A DNA stretch of 64,000 bases from Aggregicoccus sp. 17bor-14 (GCF_009659535.1 NZ_VJZZ01000007.1:248001-312000), one strand, 5' to 3'; shown: positions 40,590-51,157, numbered from the stretch's first letter. Notes: generated by a model not told the origin, from the letters alone. Numbers and translations are program-made.

Positions 40590-42362
40590 TCAGCGCTCGA
40601 GCAGGATGCGGCGCACCAGGGGCAGCGGCAGGCTGCCCTGCGCGACGAAGGCGTCGTGGAACTGCTTCAGCGTGCCGCCCTTCTTCGCCATGTACTCGCG
40701 CGCGAGCTGCTGAATCTCGAGCTTGCCGTAGGTGTAGTAGAGGTACGTGGGGTTGTAGGCGCCGCGGCGCGCCTCCTCGTAGGCGTTGGCCGGCTGCTGG
40801 AAGCACTGCTCGTGGAAGAGCTTCGCGCCCTGCTCCACGCTCCAGCCGCCGGTGTGCAGCTGGATGCCCGCCACGTAGCGGCAGTCGCGCAGCAGCGCCT
40901 CGGAGAGCTGCGCGAGCCGCAGCTTCGGGTCGCCGTTGCCGTAGCCCTGGTCCAGCATCATCTGCTCGGCGTAGTGCGCCCAGCCCTCGGCGTTGCTCCC
41001 CACGCTCACCAGCTTGCGCACCTTGGTGGGGAACTGCTGCGCGTAGAGGAACTGCAGGTAGTGGCCCGGCCACACCTCGTGGATGTTGATGAGCGCCACG
41101 ACGTACTTGTTGTAGAGGCGCAGGTGCTCCTCGCGGTGCTTCGCGTCCCAGTCCTGCTCCACCGGGGTGACGTAGTAGAAGGCCTCGGTGGCCTTCGTCT
41201 CGTAGGGGCCCGGGTTGTCCATCGAGGCGAAGCTGCCGGAGCGCGCGTAGGGCGGCGTCTCCTCCACGGCCGGGCGCACCTCGGAGGGGATGGTCACCAG
41301 GTCCTTCTTCACCAGGAACTCGCGCACGCCCTCGAGCGAGCGGCGCACGGAGGGGATGAGGTCCTGCGCCGTGGGGTGGTCCTTCTCCAGCGTGTGCATG
41401 ACCTCGGCGGGCGTGAGGCGCGGGTTGATGCGCTTCGCCGTCGCCACGAAGTCCCGGTGGTCCTTCTCGAGGTTCGCCTGGCCGCGCGCGAGCAGCTCGG
41501 GCAGGGGCAGGTCGATCATCTCCTCGAGCTTCAGCTTCTCGAGGAAGGCCTTCTCGCCCAGCGCGTACTTGCCGGTGGAGCGCGGCAGCAGGTCCTGCTG
41601 AAGCCACTGCGCGTAGTCCTTCACCGAGGCGATTGCTGCCGCGTTGGCGGCCTCGAACTCGGCGAGGAGCGCCGCGTCCCCGCCCGCGGCCGCGCGGGCC
41701 CAGGTGCCCACCGAGCCCTCGAAGAAGCCGACCGAGCCCTTCGTCATGCGCAGCGCGAGGTCCGTGAACTCGCGCGGAGGCTCTTTCACGTTGGCCTTGC
41801 CCGCGGCGTACACCGCCGGCACCTGGCGAAGGCGCGCCACCACGCTGCGCAGCCGCTCGGCAGCGGGCGCGAAGTTGCGCTTCATCAGCACGTCCACCGC
41901 GCCGCCGGGCAGCCCCGCGTAGAGCATGGGGTTCTTCTCCCAGTTGCGCGTCTCGCTCAGCTCGAAGTGCTCCGCGTCCAGCTGCGCCTCGAGCGCCTTC
42001 AGGTCGATGGCCTCGTCGAAGGAGAGGCTGCCCCGGTCGAGGGCGCCCAGCCGCGCGCGCAGCGCCTCCAGCTCCTCGATGCGCGCCTCGATGTGCGCGC
42101 GGCTCAGGTCCTCGAGCTTCGCGTCGTAGGTGTGCACGCCCTGCGCCGTGGCAGTGGACGGGGAGAAGCGGAAGGAGGCCTCGAAGACCGCGTCCACCAC
42201 CTGATTGAAGCGCTCAGGGGCTGGAGCCGCAGGGGCTGCCGCGGCCGCCGGGGCGGGCGCCGGAGCAGGGGCGGGTGCGGCGGCGTCGGGGCGCTTCGCG
42301 CACGCGGCGCCGAGGACGCAGGCGGCGAGCAGGACGGTGCGAACGGGGGGCGTGAGGGGCAT
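40590..42362 (-). CDS. DUF885 lipoprotein, probable metal-dependent peptidase
   Basis: A 590-residue lipoprotein. The signal peptide has a lipobox (VLLAACVLGAACAK), followed by an Ala/Pro linker and a DUF885 domain. Zinc-type motifs are visible: HEVWPGHYLQF with the HExxxH pattern, and GWAHYAEQMM supplying a Glu/His pair. The length and all-helical sequence are typical of the family. DUF885 proteins resemble M32/M3-like metallopeptidases but substrates are largely unknown. ATG 42362 starts the signal peptide. It lies 21 bases downstream of the selO gene on the same strand, so the two are likely one transcript. Confidence 0.85.
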   Translation of the reverse strand: MPLTPPVRTVLLAACVLGAACAKRPDAAAPAPAPAPAPAAAAAPAAPAPERFNQVVDAVFEASFRFSPSTATAQGVHTYDAKLEDLSRAHIEARIEELEALRARLGALDRGSLSFDEAIDLKALEAQLDAEHFELSETRNWEKNPMLYAGLPGGAVDVLMKRNFAPAAERLRSVVARLRQVPAVYAAGKANVKEPPREFTDLALRMTKGSVGFFEGSVGTWARAAAGGDAALLAEFEAANAAAIASVKDYAQWLQQDLLPRSTGKYALGEKAFLEKLKLEEMIDLPLPELLARGQANLEKDHRDFVATAKRINPRLTPAEVMHTLEKDHPTAQDLIPSVRRSLEGVREFLVKKDLVTIPSEVRPAVEETPPYARSGSFASMDNPGPYETKATEAFYYVTPVEQDWDAKHREEHLRLYNKYVVALINIHEVWPGHYLQFLYAQQFPTKVRKLVSVGSNAEGWAHYAEQMMLDQGYGNGDPKLRLAQLSEALLRDCRYVAGIQLHTGGWSVEQGAKLFHEQCFQQPANAYEEARRGAYNPTYLYYTYGKLEIQQLAREYMAKKGGTLKQFHDAFVAQGSLPLPLVRRILLER

Positions 42363-42383
42363 GACCCCCCGTTCTAGCCCAGC

Positions 42384-43955
42384 TCAGGAGCTGCAGGAGA
42401 GCGCCGAGCACCCGGGCTTCGAGCGGGCCCAGTCCGGGCGCCGGCTCGCGTAGTGCTCGCGGCCCGGCTGCTCCTCGAAGGGCCGGCGCATCACGTCCAG
42501 CAGCGCGTGCACCTTCGAGTCGTCGCCCACGTGCGCCGCGTCGATCGCCTCCTGCGCGAGCCAGTTGCGCAGCACGTACTTCGGGTTCACCGCGTCCATG
42601 CGCCGCGCGAGCTCCGCGGGCGCCGCATCCTCTGCCCGCGTGCGCTTCCACCAGGTGCGCAGCCACGCGAGCCCCGCGGCGACGTGCGCCTCCTGCACGG
42701 GCTCGTAGAGCGCCTCCTGCAGCACGGGCGGGAAGGCCTCGGGCTCGGCGGAGGTCGTCACCACCTGCGAGAGCCCGCGGAAGAAGAGCGTCATGTCGGT
42801 CTCCTCCGCGGCGAGCCAGGTGAAGAGCGACTGCAGCAGCTCGGCGTCGCCCTCGCGCGAGAGCGAGGAGAGCCCCAGCTTCGCCGCGTAGCGCCCCATC
42901 ACCTCTGCCTCGAAGACGCGCTGGTACTCCTGCAGCGCCGCGACGACGGGTGCCTCGTCCTCGTCCAGGAGCGGCAGCAGCGCCACGCCCAGGCGCTCCA
43001 CGTTCCACAGGCCGATGTTGCCCTGGTTGCCATAGCGGTAGCGGCGCATCTCCGCGTCCGTGGTGTTCGGCGTCCAGCCCGGATCGAAGTCGTCCACCCA
43101 GCCGTAGGGGCCGTAGTCGATGGTGAGCCCGAGGATGGACATGTTGTCCGTGTTCATCACCCCGTGCACGAAGCCCACCGCCTGCCAGTGCGCGATGAGG
43201 CGCGCGGTGCGGCGCGCGACCTCGAGCAGGAAGGCCGCGTACGTCTCCTTCGAGGGAGCACCGAGCTGGGGGTAGAGATGCGTGAGCGTGTAGTCCGCGA
43301 GCTGGCGCAGCAGGGCCACGTCGCCGCGGCTCGCGCACAGCTCGAAGTTGCCGAAGCGCAGGAAGCTGGGGGCGACGCGGCACACGATGGCGCCGGGCTC
43401 CGCCTCGGGGTGCCCATCGTAGAACATGTCGCGGATGACCGGCTCGCCCGTGGCCACGAGCGAGAGGGCGCGCGTGGTGGGCACGCCCAGGTGGTGCATC
43501 GCCTCGCTGCAGAGGAACTCGCGGATGCTCGAGCGCAGCACGGCGCGCCCGTCCGCGCGGCGCGAGTAGGGCGTGCGCCCTGCACCCTTGAGCTGCAGCT
43601 CGTGGTGGCGCCCGTCCGGCCCCACCAGCTCGCCGAGCACGATGGCGCGCCCGTCACCGAGCTGACCCGCCCAGTTGCCGAACTGGTGTCCGCCGTAGTT
43701 CGCCGCGTACGGGTCCATGCCCGGCCACAGCGCGTTGCCGCCGAGCACCTGTGCGCCCTCAGGAGAGCGCAGGCTCGCTTCGTCGAGGCCGAGCATCGCG
43801 ACGACCTCGGGCGAGAGGGCCACGAGCCGCGGCTGGGCCACCGGGGTGGGGGAGACCCGGGACCAGAGGGCGCCGAGCACCTGGCGCGTGCGCTTGTCGT
43901 CGCGCACGGGGTCGCCCGGGAGGGAGTCGAGGAAGCGGGTAGCGAAGCGGACCAT
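42384..43955 (-). CDS. selO: Protein adenylyltransferase SelO (YdiU family)
   Basis: A 523-residue pseudokinase-fold enzyme that transfers AMP from ATP to Ser/Thr/Tyr of target proteins in redox stress. Family marks are SLPGDP (N-terminus), YGGHQFGNWAGQLGDGRA, LKGAGRTPYSR, GRAVLRSSIREFLCSEAM, VHGVMNTDNMSILG with the metal-binding Asn/Asp, and DYGPYGWVDDFDP. The C-terminus ends in SCSS, so Cys stands where eukaryotic SelO has selenocysteine. ATG 43955 is chosen because the conserved RFATRFLDSLPGDP follows it. The gene is upstream of a DUF885 gene and divergent from the Fpg-type glycosylase gene. Confidence 0.95.
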   Translation of the reverse strand: MVRFATRFLDSLPGDPVRDDKRTRQVLGALWSRVSPTPVAQPRLVALSPEVVAMLGLDEASLRSPEGAQVLGGNALWPGMDPYAANYGGHQFGNWAGQLGDGRAIVLGELVGPDGRHHELQLKGAGRTPYSRRADGRAVLRSSIREFLCSEAMHHLGVPTTRALSLVATGEPVIRDMFYDGHPEAEPGAIVCRVAPSFLRFGNFELCASRGDVALLRQLADYTLTHLYPQLGAPSKETYAAFLLEVARRTARLIAHWQAVGFVHGVMNTDNMSILGLTIDYGPYGWVDDFDPGWTPNTTDAEMRRYRYGNQGNIGLWNVERLGVALLPLLDEDEAPVVAALQEYQRVFEAEVMGRYAAKLGLSSLSREGDAELLQSLFTWLAAEETDMTLFFRGLSQVVTTSAEPEAFPPVLQEALYEPVQEAHVAAGLAWLRTWWKRTRAEDAAPAELARRMDAVNPKYVLRNWLAQEAIDAAHVGDDSKVHALLDVMRRPFEEQPGREHYASRRPDWARSKPGCSALSCSS

Positions 43956-44122
43956 GGGGCCTTGGATGCGCGAGCTGCCGGCGCGATGCAAGCCCTGGAG
44001 TGACTTCGTGCGTCACGGCCCGGCGGCTCCGGGAAGCGTCGGCCTGGCCGCCCTCCCGGCGGGCGCGTGCGTGGGGGAGCCCGAGGCCTGCGCCGTGGCG
44101 CTCCGGGCACTACCGCTAGGGG

Positions 44123-44989
44123 ATGGCTGAGGTCCCCGAGGTAGAGATGCTCGCGCGCGGGCTGCGCGAGGCGGTGGTGGGTCGCCGGTGGACGGGCGCC
44201 GAGGTGCTGGTGCCCGAGGCCGTGCGGTTCCCCGCGGCCCCCGAGCTCGGCTCGCGGCTCGCAGGCCGGCAGGTGCTCTCGGCCACGCGCCGCGCGAAGC
44301 ACCTGCTCATGCCGCTCGACGATGGGCAGACGCTCGCGGTGCACCTGATGCTGTGGGGAGACCTCAAGCTGCGGCCCGCCGGTGCAGAGCGGAAGCCCGC
44401 CACCCTCGTGGTGTTCGGGCTGGAGGGCGACGAGGAGTTGCACTTCACCGACACGCTCGGCTACGCGCGCACCGCGCTCGCGCGGCACGCGGAGCTCGCG
44501 CAGCGGCTGAAGCTCGATGAACTGGGGCCCGAGGTGTTGGACCCGAGCTGGGGACCCGAGGTGCTCGCGCAGCGGCTCGCGCGCCGGCGCTCGCCGCTCA
44601 AGACGCTGCTGCTGGATCAGAACGTGGTCGCCGGCATGGGCAACCGCGATGCGGACGAGAGCCTGTGGGAGGCGGGCATCGACCCGCGCCGCACCGCTGC
44701 GTCACTCAGCGGCGAAGAGGTGGTGCGGCTCGCCAGGACGATGCGGCAGGTGCTCGAGGACGGGCTCGCGCTGGGCGGTACGCAGAAGGACCTGTACGGC
44801 ACGAAGGGCCGCGCGCTGCACCAGCGCAACGTGTTCGAGCGCCACGGGCAGGCGTGCCCGCGCTGCGGCGAGGAGGTGCAGCGCGTGCGGCTCGGCGGGC
44901 GCAACACGCACTACTGCGCGCGCTGTCAGCCGGCTGCAGGAGCCTCGCCCCCCGCCCCCGCGCCCGCTCAGTCCGACTGGCTGTTCTGA
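44123..44989 (+). CDS. Fpg/Nei-type DNA glycosylase, non-canonical N-terminus
   Basis: A 288-residue base-excision repair type protein. The Fpg fold is clear: the N-terminal PEVEML region, the H2TH part (LLLDQNVVAGMGNRDADESLWEAG) and a zinc finger (CPRCGEEV, then THYCARCQ). Conserved basic and Gly residues GGTQKDLYGTKGRALHQRNVF precede the finger. The mature enzyme should start with the catalytic Pro-Glu, but here the sequence reads MAEVPEVE, so Pro is Ala while Glu3 is kept. The AP-lyase/glycosylase mechanism normally needs that proline's secondary amine. Either activity is lost or changed, or the protein is a specialised member. No alternative start restores a Pro. It converges with the Sua5 gene across repeat copy 2. 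Confidence 0.85.
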   Translation: MAEVPEVEMLARGLREAVVGRRWTGAEVLVPEAVRFPAAPELGSRLAGRQVLSATRRAKHLLMPLDDGQTLAVHLMLWGDLKLRPAGAERKPATLVVFGLEGDEELHFTDTLGYARTALARHAELAQRLKLDELGPEVLDPSWGPEVLAQRLARRRSPLKTLLLDQNVVAGMGNRDADESLWEAGIDPRRTAASLSGEEVVRLARTMRQVLEDGLALGGTQKDLYGTKGRALHQRNVFERHGQACPRCGEEVQRVRLGGRNTHYCARCQPAAGASPPAPAPAQSDWLF

Positions 44990-45051
44990 GCCGTCTCCTC
45001 CCGCTCCCTCCGGGGACGGTCGACGTGAGGGTGCTGGACGAAGCTGCGTCA

Positions 45052-45090
45052 GTGTCCCCCTCTCCCTCTGGGAGAGGGACGGGGTGAGGG
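45052..45090. repeat. Dispersed palindromic repeat, copy 2 (convergent junction, inverted)
   Basis: Hairpin arms CCCTCTCCC (45058-45066) and GGGAGAGGG (45070-45078) with a 3-base loop, then GGGGTGAGGG. It is the reverse complement of the copy at 21565-21602 with few differences and again lies between convergent stops (glycosylase and Sua5 genes). Confidence 0.7.
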
Positions 45091-45107
45091 AAGGGCGCGC
45101 CACTCCG

Positions 45108-46067
45108 TTACCGCGGAGCCGCTGCGCGGGCGAGGCGATCCCTCACCGCAGTCCCCAGCCCCTCCGCTCGCGGCAAACACACCACCAGCACGTCCGCGCC
45201 CGCGGCATCCGCCTCACGCAGCCGCGCATAGAGCACCTGCGCCGCTGCCTCCGGCGCCTCGGGGACCTCGAAGCGCGGCACGCCCGCGGGCAGCGTGAGC
45301 TCGCGCGGGCCCAGCACCGCGACCCGCGAACCCTGCGCCTGCAGCGCCGCCACGCGCGCCGCCACCTCGGGGCGCTCTGCGAGCACCACGCCCGCGCGCG
45401 GCGCGTAGTGGCTCTCGAGGCTCCCCGACACGCGCACCGTGGTGGACGTGCGCACCGGCACGGGCCGGCCCAGCACGCGCTCCAGCGCCTCCGCCGCGAG
45501 CCCACCGGGCCGCAGGATGGCCGGCGCCTCCCCGGTGAGATCCACGATGGTGCTCTCCAGCCCCACTTCGCAGGGGCCCCCGTCCAGCACCAGGTCCACG
45601 TCGCCGCCCAGGTCCGCCTGGACGTGCGCCGCCGTCGTCGGGCTCACCCGTCCGAAGCGATTCGCGCTCGGCGCCGCGAGCCCTCCGCCGAGCGCGCTGA
45701 GCACCGCGCGCGCCACGGGATGGCGCGGCACGCGCAGCGCCACCGTGTCCTGGCCTCCCGTCACGGCGTCCGTCGCGCGCGGTGTGCGCTTGAGTACGAG
45801 CGTGAGCGGCCCGGGCCAGAAGGCCTCCGCGAGCCTGCGCGCCGTGTCGGGCACCTCGCGCGCCCAGAGGGGCAGGGCGGCCGCGTCCGGCAGGTGGACG
45901 ATGAGCGGGTGGGTGGCGGGGCGGCCCTTGATGGCGAAGACGCGGCGCACGGCCAGCTCGTCCTCGGCGTTGGCTGCCAGGCCGTACACGGTCTCCGTGG
46001 GCAGGGCAACGACTCCACCGTGGCGCAGCAAATCCACCGCATGTGCGATGGTTTCGGGGGTAATCAT
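45108..46067 (-). CDS. L-threonylcarbamoyladenylate synthase (Sua5/TsaC)
   Basis: A 319-residue enzyme of the Sua5/YciO/YrdC family. It makes threonylcarbamoyl-AMP from threonine, bicarbonate and ATP for the t6A base 37 of ANN-decoding tRNAs. The YrdC domain (1-200) shows GGVVALPTETVYGLAAN, VFAIKGRPATHPLIVHL, WPGPLTLVLKR, LRVPRHPVARAVL, APSANRFGRVSPTTA and ILRPG. A C-terminal Sua5 domain (about 225-315, SHYAPRAGVVLAERPE) makes it the long Sua5 form rather than short TsaC. ATG 46067 is chosen; a GTG two codons upstream is possible. It is divergent from the TIGR01777-type gene with only 32 bases between start codons. Confidence 0.92.
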   Translation of the reverse strand: MITPETIAHAVDLLRHGGVVALPTETVYGLAANAEDELAVRRVFAIKGRPATHPLIVHLPDAAALPLWAREVPDTARRLAEAFWPGPLTLVLKRTPRATDAVTGGQDTVALRVPRHPVARAVLSALGGGLAAPSANRFGRVSPTTAAHVQADLGGDVDLVLDGGPCEVGLESTIVDLTGEAPAILRPGGLAAEALERVLGRPVPVRTSTTVRVSGSLESHYAPRAGVVLAERPEVAARVAALQAQGSRVAVLGPRELTLPAGVPRFEVPEAPEAAAQVLYARLREADAAGADVLVVCLPRAEGLGTAVRDRLARAAAPR

Positions 46068-46099
46068 GGGCACCTGCCACTGTCGCCCCGGGAGAGGGA

Positions 46100-47482
46100 A
46101 TGGGCAAGCCGCAGCTGTTCACAGCCCGAAGTCCCATGCCGGTGAGCGCTCACGCACTCTTCACCTGGCATGCCCTGCCCGGGGCCTTCGAGCGGCTCAC
46201 CCCGCCCTGGGAGCCGATCGAGGTGCTGGAGCGCTCCGGCCCGCCGGGCATCGAGGTGGGCGCGCGCGTGGAGGTGCGCTTCCAGATGGGCCCCGTGCCG
46301 CGCCGCCTGGTGGCCGAGCACACGCGCTACGAGCCGGACGTGCTGTTCCAGGACGTGCAGCGCTCGGGCCCCTTCGCGAGCTGGGTGCACACGCACCGGA
46401 TGCACCCGACCGGGCCGGAGAGCTCGGAGCTCGAGGACCACATCGAGTACGCGCTGCCGGCGGGGCCGCTGGGACGCGTGGTGGGCGGGGGCCTCGCGCG
46501 CCGGCAGCTCGAGCGGATGTTCGCGTACCGGCACGCCATCACGCGCGCCGACCTGCAGCGCCACCTGGCGTTCTCCGCGCAGGGGCCGCTGTGCGTGGCG
46601 GTGAGCGGGGCCTCGGGCCTCATCGGGAGCCAGCTCACGGCCTTCCTCGGGGGCGGCGGCCACGAGGTGCGGCGCCTGGTGCGCGGGAGCGCGGGCCCGG
46701 GCGAGGTGGCCTGGGACGTGGACCGGCAGATGGTGGACGGCGAGGCGCTGGAGGGCGTGGACGCGGTGGTGCACCTCGCGGGCGCCTCCATCGCGGACGG
46801 GCGCTGGTCCGAGGAGCGTAAGGAGGCCATCCGCCGCAGCCGCGTCGTGGGAACGCGCGTGCTGTGCGAGACGCTCGCCCGGATGCGGCGCCGCCCGCGC
46901 GTGCTGGTGTGCGGCTCGGCGGTGGGGTTCTACGGCTCGCGCGGCGACGAGGTGCTCACCGAGGCGAGCGGCCCGGGCAGCGACTTCCTCGCCGAGGTGG
47001 TGCGCGAGTGGGAGGCCGCGACGGCGCCCGCGCGCGAGGCGGGCATCCGCGTGGTGCACCTGCGCACGGGCATGGTGCTCAGCCCGCGCGGCGGTGCGCT
47101 CGCGAAGCTGCTGCCGGCGTTTCGCTTCGGCGCGGGCGGGCGCGTGGGCTCGGGACAGCAGTGGGTGAGCTGGGTGTCCATCGAGGACGTGCTGGGGATG
47201 GTGCAGCACGCGCTCTACGACGAGCGGCTGCACGGGCCGCTCAATGCGGTAGCGCCCGAGCCCGTGCGCCAGGTGGAGCTCGCGCGCACGCTCGCGCACG
47301 TGCTGCACCGGCCCTCGGTGGCGCCCCTGCCGGCGCTCGCCGTGCGCGCGGCGTTCGGCGAGATGGGGAAGGGGCTGCTGCTCGCGAGCCAGCGCGCGGT
47401 GCCCGAGGTGGCACTCGCGCAGGGGTTTCAGTTCCTGCACCCGGAGCTCGAGGGGGCACTGCGGTTCCTGCTGGGACGGTGA
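46100..47482 (+). CDS. TIGR01777-type epimerase with N-terminal SRPBCC domain
   Basis: A 460-residue two-domain protein. The N-terminal 150 residues look like an SRPBCC/START ligand-binding domain (HALFTWHALPGAFERLTPPW, RSGPFASWVHTHRM). Residues 165-460 are the TIGR01777 (YfcH-like) SDR domain with VSGASGLIGSQL, VVHLAGASIADGRWSEERK, SAVGFYGSRGDEVLTEAS and a C-terminal GxQWVSWVSIED. The active-site Tyr of classical SDRs is replaced in this group, so it may bind NAD(P) without typical catalysis. The fusion occurs in several bacterial homologues. The start at 46100 is not certain; MPVSAHALFT at 46136 is an alternative. Confidence 0.88.
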   Translation: MGKPQLFTARSPMPVSAHALFTWHALPGAFERLTPPWEPIEVLERSGPPGIEVGARVEVRFQMGPVPRRLVAEHTRYEPDVLFQDVQRSGPFASWVHTHRMHPTGPESSELEDHIEYALPAGPLGRVVGGGLARRQLERMFAYRHAITRADLQRHLAFSAQGPLCVAVSGASGLIGSQLTAFLGGGGHEVRRLVRGSAGPGEVAWDVDRQMVDGEALEGVDAVVHLAGASIADGRWSEERKEAIRRSRVVGTRVLCETLARMRRRPRVLVCGSAVGFYGSRGDEVLTEASGPGSDFLAEVVREWEAATAPAREAGIRVVHLRTGMVLSPRGGALAKLLPAFRFGAGGRVGSGQQWVSWVSIEDVLGMVQHALYDERLHGPLNAVAPEPVRQVELARTLAHVLHRPSVAPLPALAVRAAFGEMGKGLLLASQRAVPEVALAQGFQFLHPELEGALRFLLGR

Positions 47483-47502
47483 GCGCGCCCTTCGCCCGGC
47501 TC

Positions 47503-47540
47503 CCCCACCCCGACCTCTCCGAGAGGGAGAGGGAGGACAC
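47503..47540. repeat. Dispersed palindromic repeat, copy 3 (convergent junction)
   Basis: Arms CCTCTCC (47514-47520) and GGAGAGG (47526-47532), preceded by CCCCACCCCGA and followed by GACAC. It has the same orientation as copy 1. It lies between the TIGR01777-type gene and the response regulator gene, which converge. Confidence 0.65.
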
Positions 47541-47557
47541 GGCGGGCGCTTTCTTCG

Positions 47558-47958
47558 TTACCGGGTGGCGCGCGCGGCGAGCTGCTTCTTCACCTCTTGC
47601 ACGAGCGCGTCCGGGAGGCAGGGCTTGGTGACGAAGGCATCGCAGCCGGCCTCGCGCGCGCCGTTGGAGTGGCCGCTCAGGGCGTGGCCCGTGAGCGCCA
47701 CCACCGGAATCGCGCGCGTGCGCTCGTCCGCCTTGAGCCTTCGCGTGGCCTCCCAGCCGTCCATCACCGGAAGCGAGAGGTCCATGAGGATGACGTCCGG
47801 CGTGAGCGCGAAGGCCTTGTCCAGCGCCTCCGCGCCGTTCTTCGCCTCCGCGACGCGGAAGCCGGAGAACTCGAGGTACTCGGCGTACATCTCGCGCGCG
47901 TCGGCGTAGTCGTCCACCACCAGCACCAGCGGCTTGTTCTGCGGGTTGGTCGCCATGG

Positions 47959-47962
<4 letters not shown>
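47558..47962 (-). CDS. Single-domain response regulator
   Basis: A 134-residue CheY-like receiver. The acidic pair (LVVDDYADAREMY), the phosphorylation Asp in DVILMDLSLPVMDG, the Thr in VVALTGHALSG and the Lys in FVTKPCLPD are all present. There is no output domain, so it may act by protein contacts, as many myxobacterial single-domain regulators do. Its ATG overlaps the stop of the upstream histidine kinase gene by four bases (47959-47962), which makes it the probable cognate partner. An internal ATG at 47956 is an alternative start. Confidence 0.92.
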
Positions 47963-49305
<1,343 letters not shown>

Positions 49306-49560
49306 GCCCGGTCTCCGGTTCCTGCCTGCTCGCTGCGCCGCACGCCGTCGCCCTCCCTGAAGCCGCCCAGGCCGGAGCCCTTCGAGCGCTCCCGGTGCTT
49401 CAGCGAGCGTTGTCGTTCCCACGGCATGGGATTCCAATATGCACGTGCGAGGGGTGTTGCCTCATTCACAGCCGGGGAGGGGTCGCGCAGCAGGCAGGCA
49501 GGCGGCATGTGCACTGCGCAGCGGTTCCGGCGCCTGCCTGCCGTCCCTACCTTCCGCTCC

Positions 49561-51129
49561 ATGCCCGGTTCCGCGCCGCCGCCCGAGGAGCGTACGCATC
49601 CCTCGCTGTGGAGCCGCACGGCGACGCTGCGCTCGTATCCCCAGCTCCCCGGAGACCTGGAGGTGGACGTGGTGGTGGTGGGCGCCGGCATCGCGGGCCT
49701 CACGCTCGCGCTGCTGCTCAAGCGCGCCGGCCGCCGCGTGTGCGTGCTCGAGATGCACGGCGTGGGCACCGGGCAGACGGGGCAGACCACGTCCCACCTC
49801 ACCGAGCTGCTGGACTCGCGCTACCACCAGCTCACGAGCGACTTCGGCCTGCGCGGGGCGCGGCTCGCGGCGAGCGGCAGCCGCGCGGCGATCGAGCAGA
49901 TGGCGCAGCTCGCCGAGGAGCTGAGGGCGGACTGCGACTTCGCGCGCGTGCCGGCCTTTCTCTGGGCAGAGGACCCGCGGGGGCTCTCGGAGCTGCAGCG
50001 CGAGGAGGGGGCGGCGCGCGACGCGGGGCTCGCCGCGCACCTCGTCTCCGGGCAGGAGGTGCCGCTGCCCTTCACCACGCAGGGCGCGCTGCGGGTGGAG
50101 GACCAGGCGCAGCTGCACCCGCGCGCCTACCTGCGCGCGCTCGCCGACGCGGTGCAGGGCGATGGCAGCCACGTGTTCGAGCGCACGCGGGTGGTGGAGG
50201 TGAAGGACGGGGCTCCAGCCCGCGTGCTCACCGACCGCGGCACCCTCGTCGCCCACGACGTGGTGGAGGCCACCACCACGCCCCTCAACCGCCTGCGCCT
50301 GCACACGCAGCTCTACCCCTACCGCAGCTACGCGATCGCGGCGCGGCTCGAAGGCGAGCTCGCACCCGGGCTCTACTACGATCTCGCGGACCCCTATCAC
50401 TACCTGCGCACCCATCCGCTGCCGGACGGCGGGGGCACGGTGGTCATCGTCGGTGGCGAGGACCACAAGGTGGGGGAGGTGAGCGACACGGACGCGTGCT
50501 TCACGCGGCTCGACGCCTGGGCGCGCTCGCGCTTCTCACTGGGGGAGGAGGTCGCGCGCTGGAGCGGGCAGGTCATCGAGCCCGCGGACGGGCTGCCCTT
50601 CATCGGGCTCAACCCGGGAGGCCGTCACGTCTGGGTGGCCACGGGCTTCTCCGGCACCGGCATGACCTTCGGCACGCTCTCCGCGATGGTGCTCGCGGAC
50701 CTGCTGCAGGGCAGGCCCAACGCGTACGCGGAGCTCTTCTCGCCCTCGCGCCTCACGCCCTCCGCGAGCGCGAAGGACTTCGTGCAGGAGAACGCGGACG
50801 TGGCGTACCGCTTCGTCGCGGACCGGCTGCGCCGCCCGGATGCGCGCGCGCTCGAGGAGGTGCCTCCGGGCGAGGGCCGCATCCTCGAGCTGGAGGGACG
50901 CAAGGTGGCGGTGTTCCGCGAGCCCGGTGGGCGCTGCCACGCGCTCAGCCCCGCGTGCACGCACCTGGGCTGCCACGTGCACTGGAACGGCGCGGAGCGC
51001 TCGTGGGACTGCCCCTGCCACGGCGCGCGCTACAGCCCCACGGGACGCGTGCTCAATGGGCCGGCGGTGAAGGACCTTGCCGCGGCGCCGCTTCCTCCCC
51101 AGATCACAGACGCACCTGATCCGAAGTGA
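49561..51129 (+). CDS. FAD-dependent oxidoreductase with C-terminal Rieske domain
   Basis: A 522-residue fusion. Residues 30-400 form a DAO-type FAD oxidoreductase (VDVVVVGAGIAGLTLALLLK, TGQTTSHLTELLDSRYHQL, DGLPFIGLNPGGRHVWVATG, FSGTGMTFGTLSAMVLADLL). Residues 430-515 form a Rieske [2Fe-2S] domain with CTHLGCHVHW and CPCHGARYSPTGRV, giving the Cys-His/Cys-His ligands. This combination is known in bacterial proteins that oxidise amine- or glycine-like substrates, often described only by domain. The start is ATG 49561; the frame is open far upstream without homology. Hemerythrin follows after 28 bases, suggesting an oxygen or redox-linked unit. Confidence 0.9.
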   Translation: MPGSAPPPEERTHPSLWSRTATLRSYPQLPGDLEVDVVVVGAGIAGLTLALLLKRAGRRVCVLEMHGVGTGQTGQTTSHLTELLDSRYHQLTSDFGLRGARLAASGSRAAIEQMAQLAEELRADCDFARVPAFLWAEDPRGLSELQREEGAARDAGLAAHLVSGQEVPLPFTTQGALRVEDQAQLHPRAYLRALADAVQGDGSHVFERTRVVEVKDGAPARVLTDRGTLVAHDVVEATTTPLNRLRLHTQLYPYRSYAIAARLEGELAPGLYYDLADPYHYLRTHPLPDGGGTVVIVGGEDHKVGEVSDTDACFTRLDAWARSRFSLGEEVARWSGQVIEPADGLPFIGLNPGGRHVWVATGFSGTGMTFGTLSAMVLADLLQGRPNAYAELFSPSRLTPSASAKDFVQENADVAYRFVADRLRRPDARALEEVPPGEGRILELEGRKVAVFREPGGRCHALSPACTHLGCHVHWNGAERSWDCPCHGARYSPTGRVLNGPAVKDLAAAPLPPQITDAPDPK

Positions 51130-51157
51130 GCCCACACGCAGAAAGGACATCGAACCG

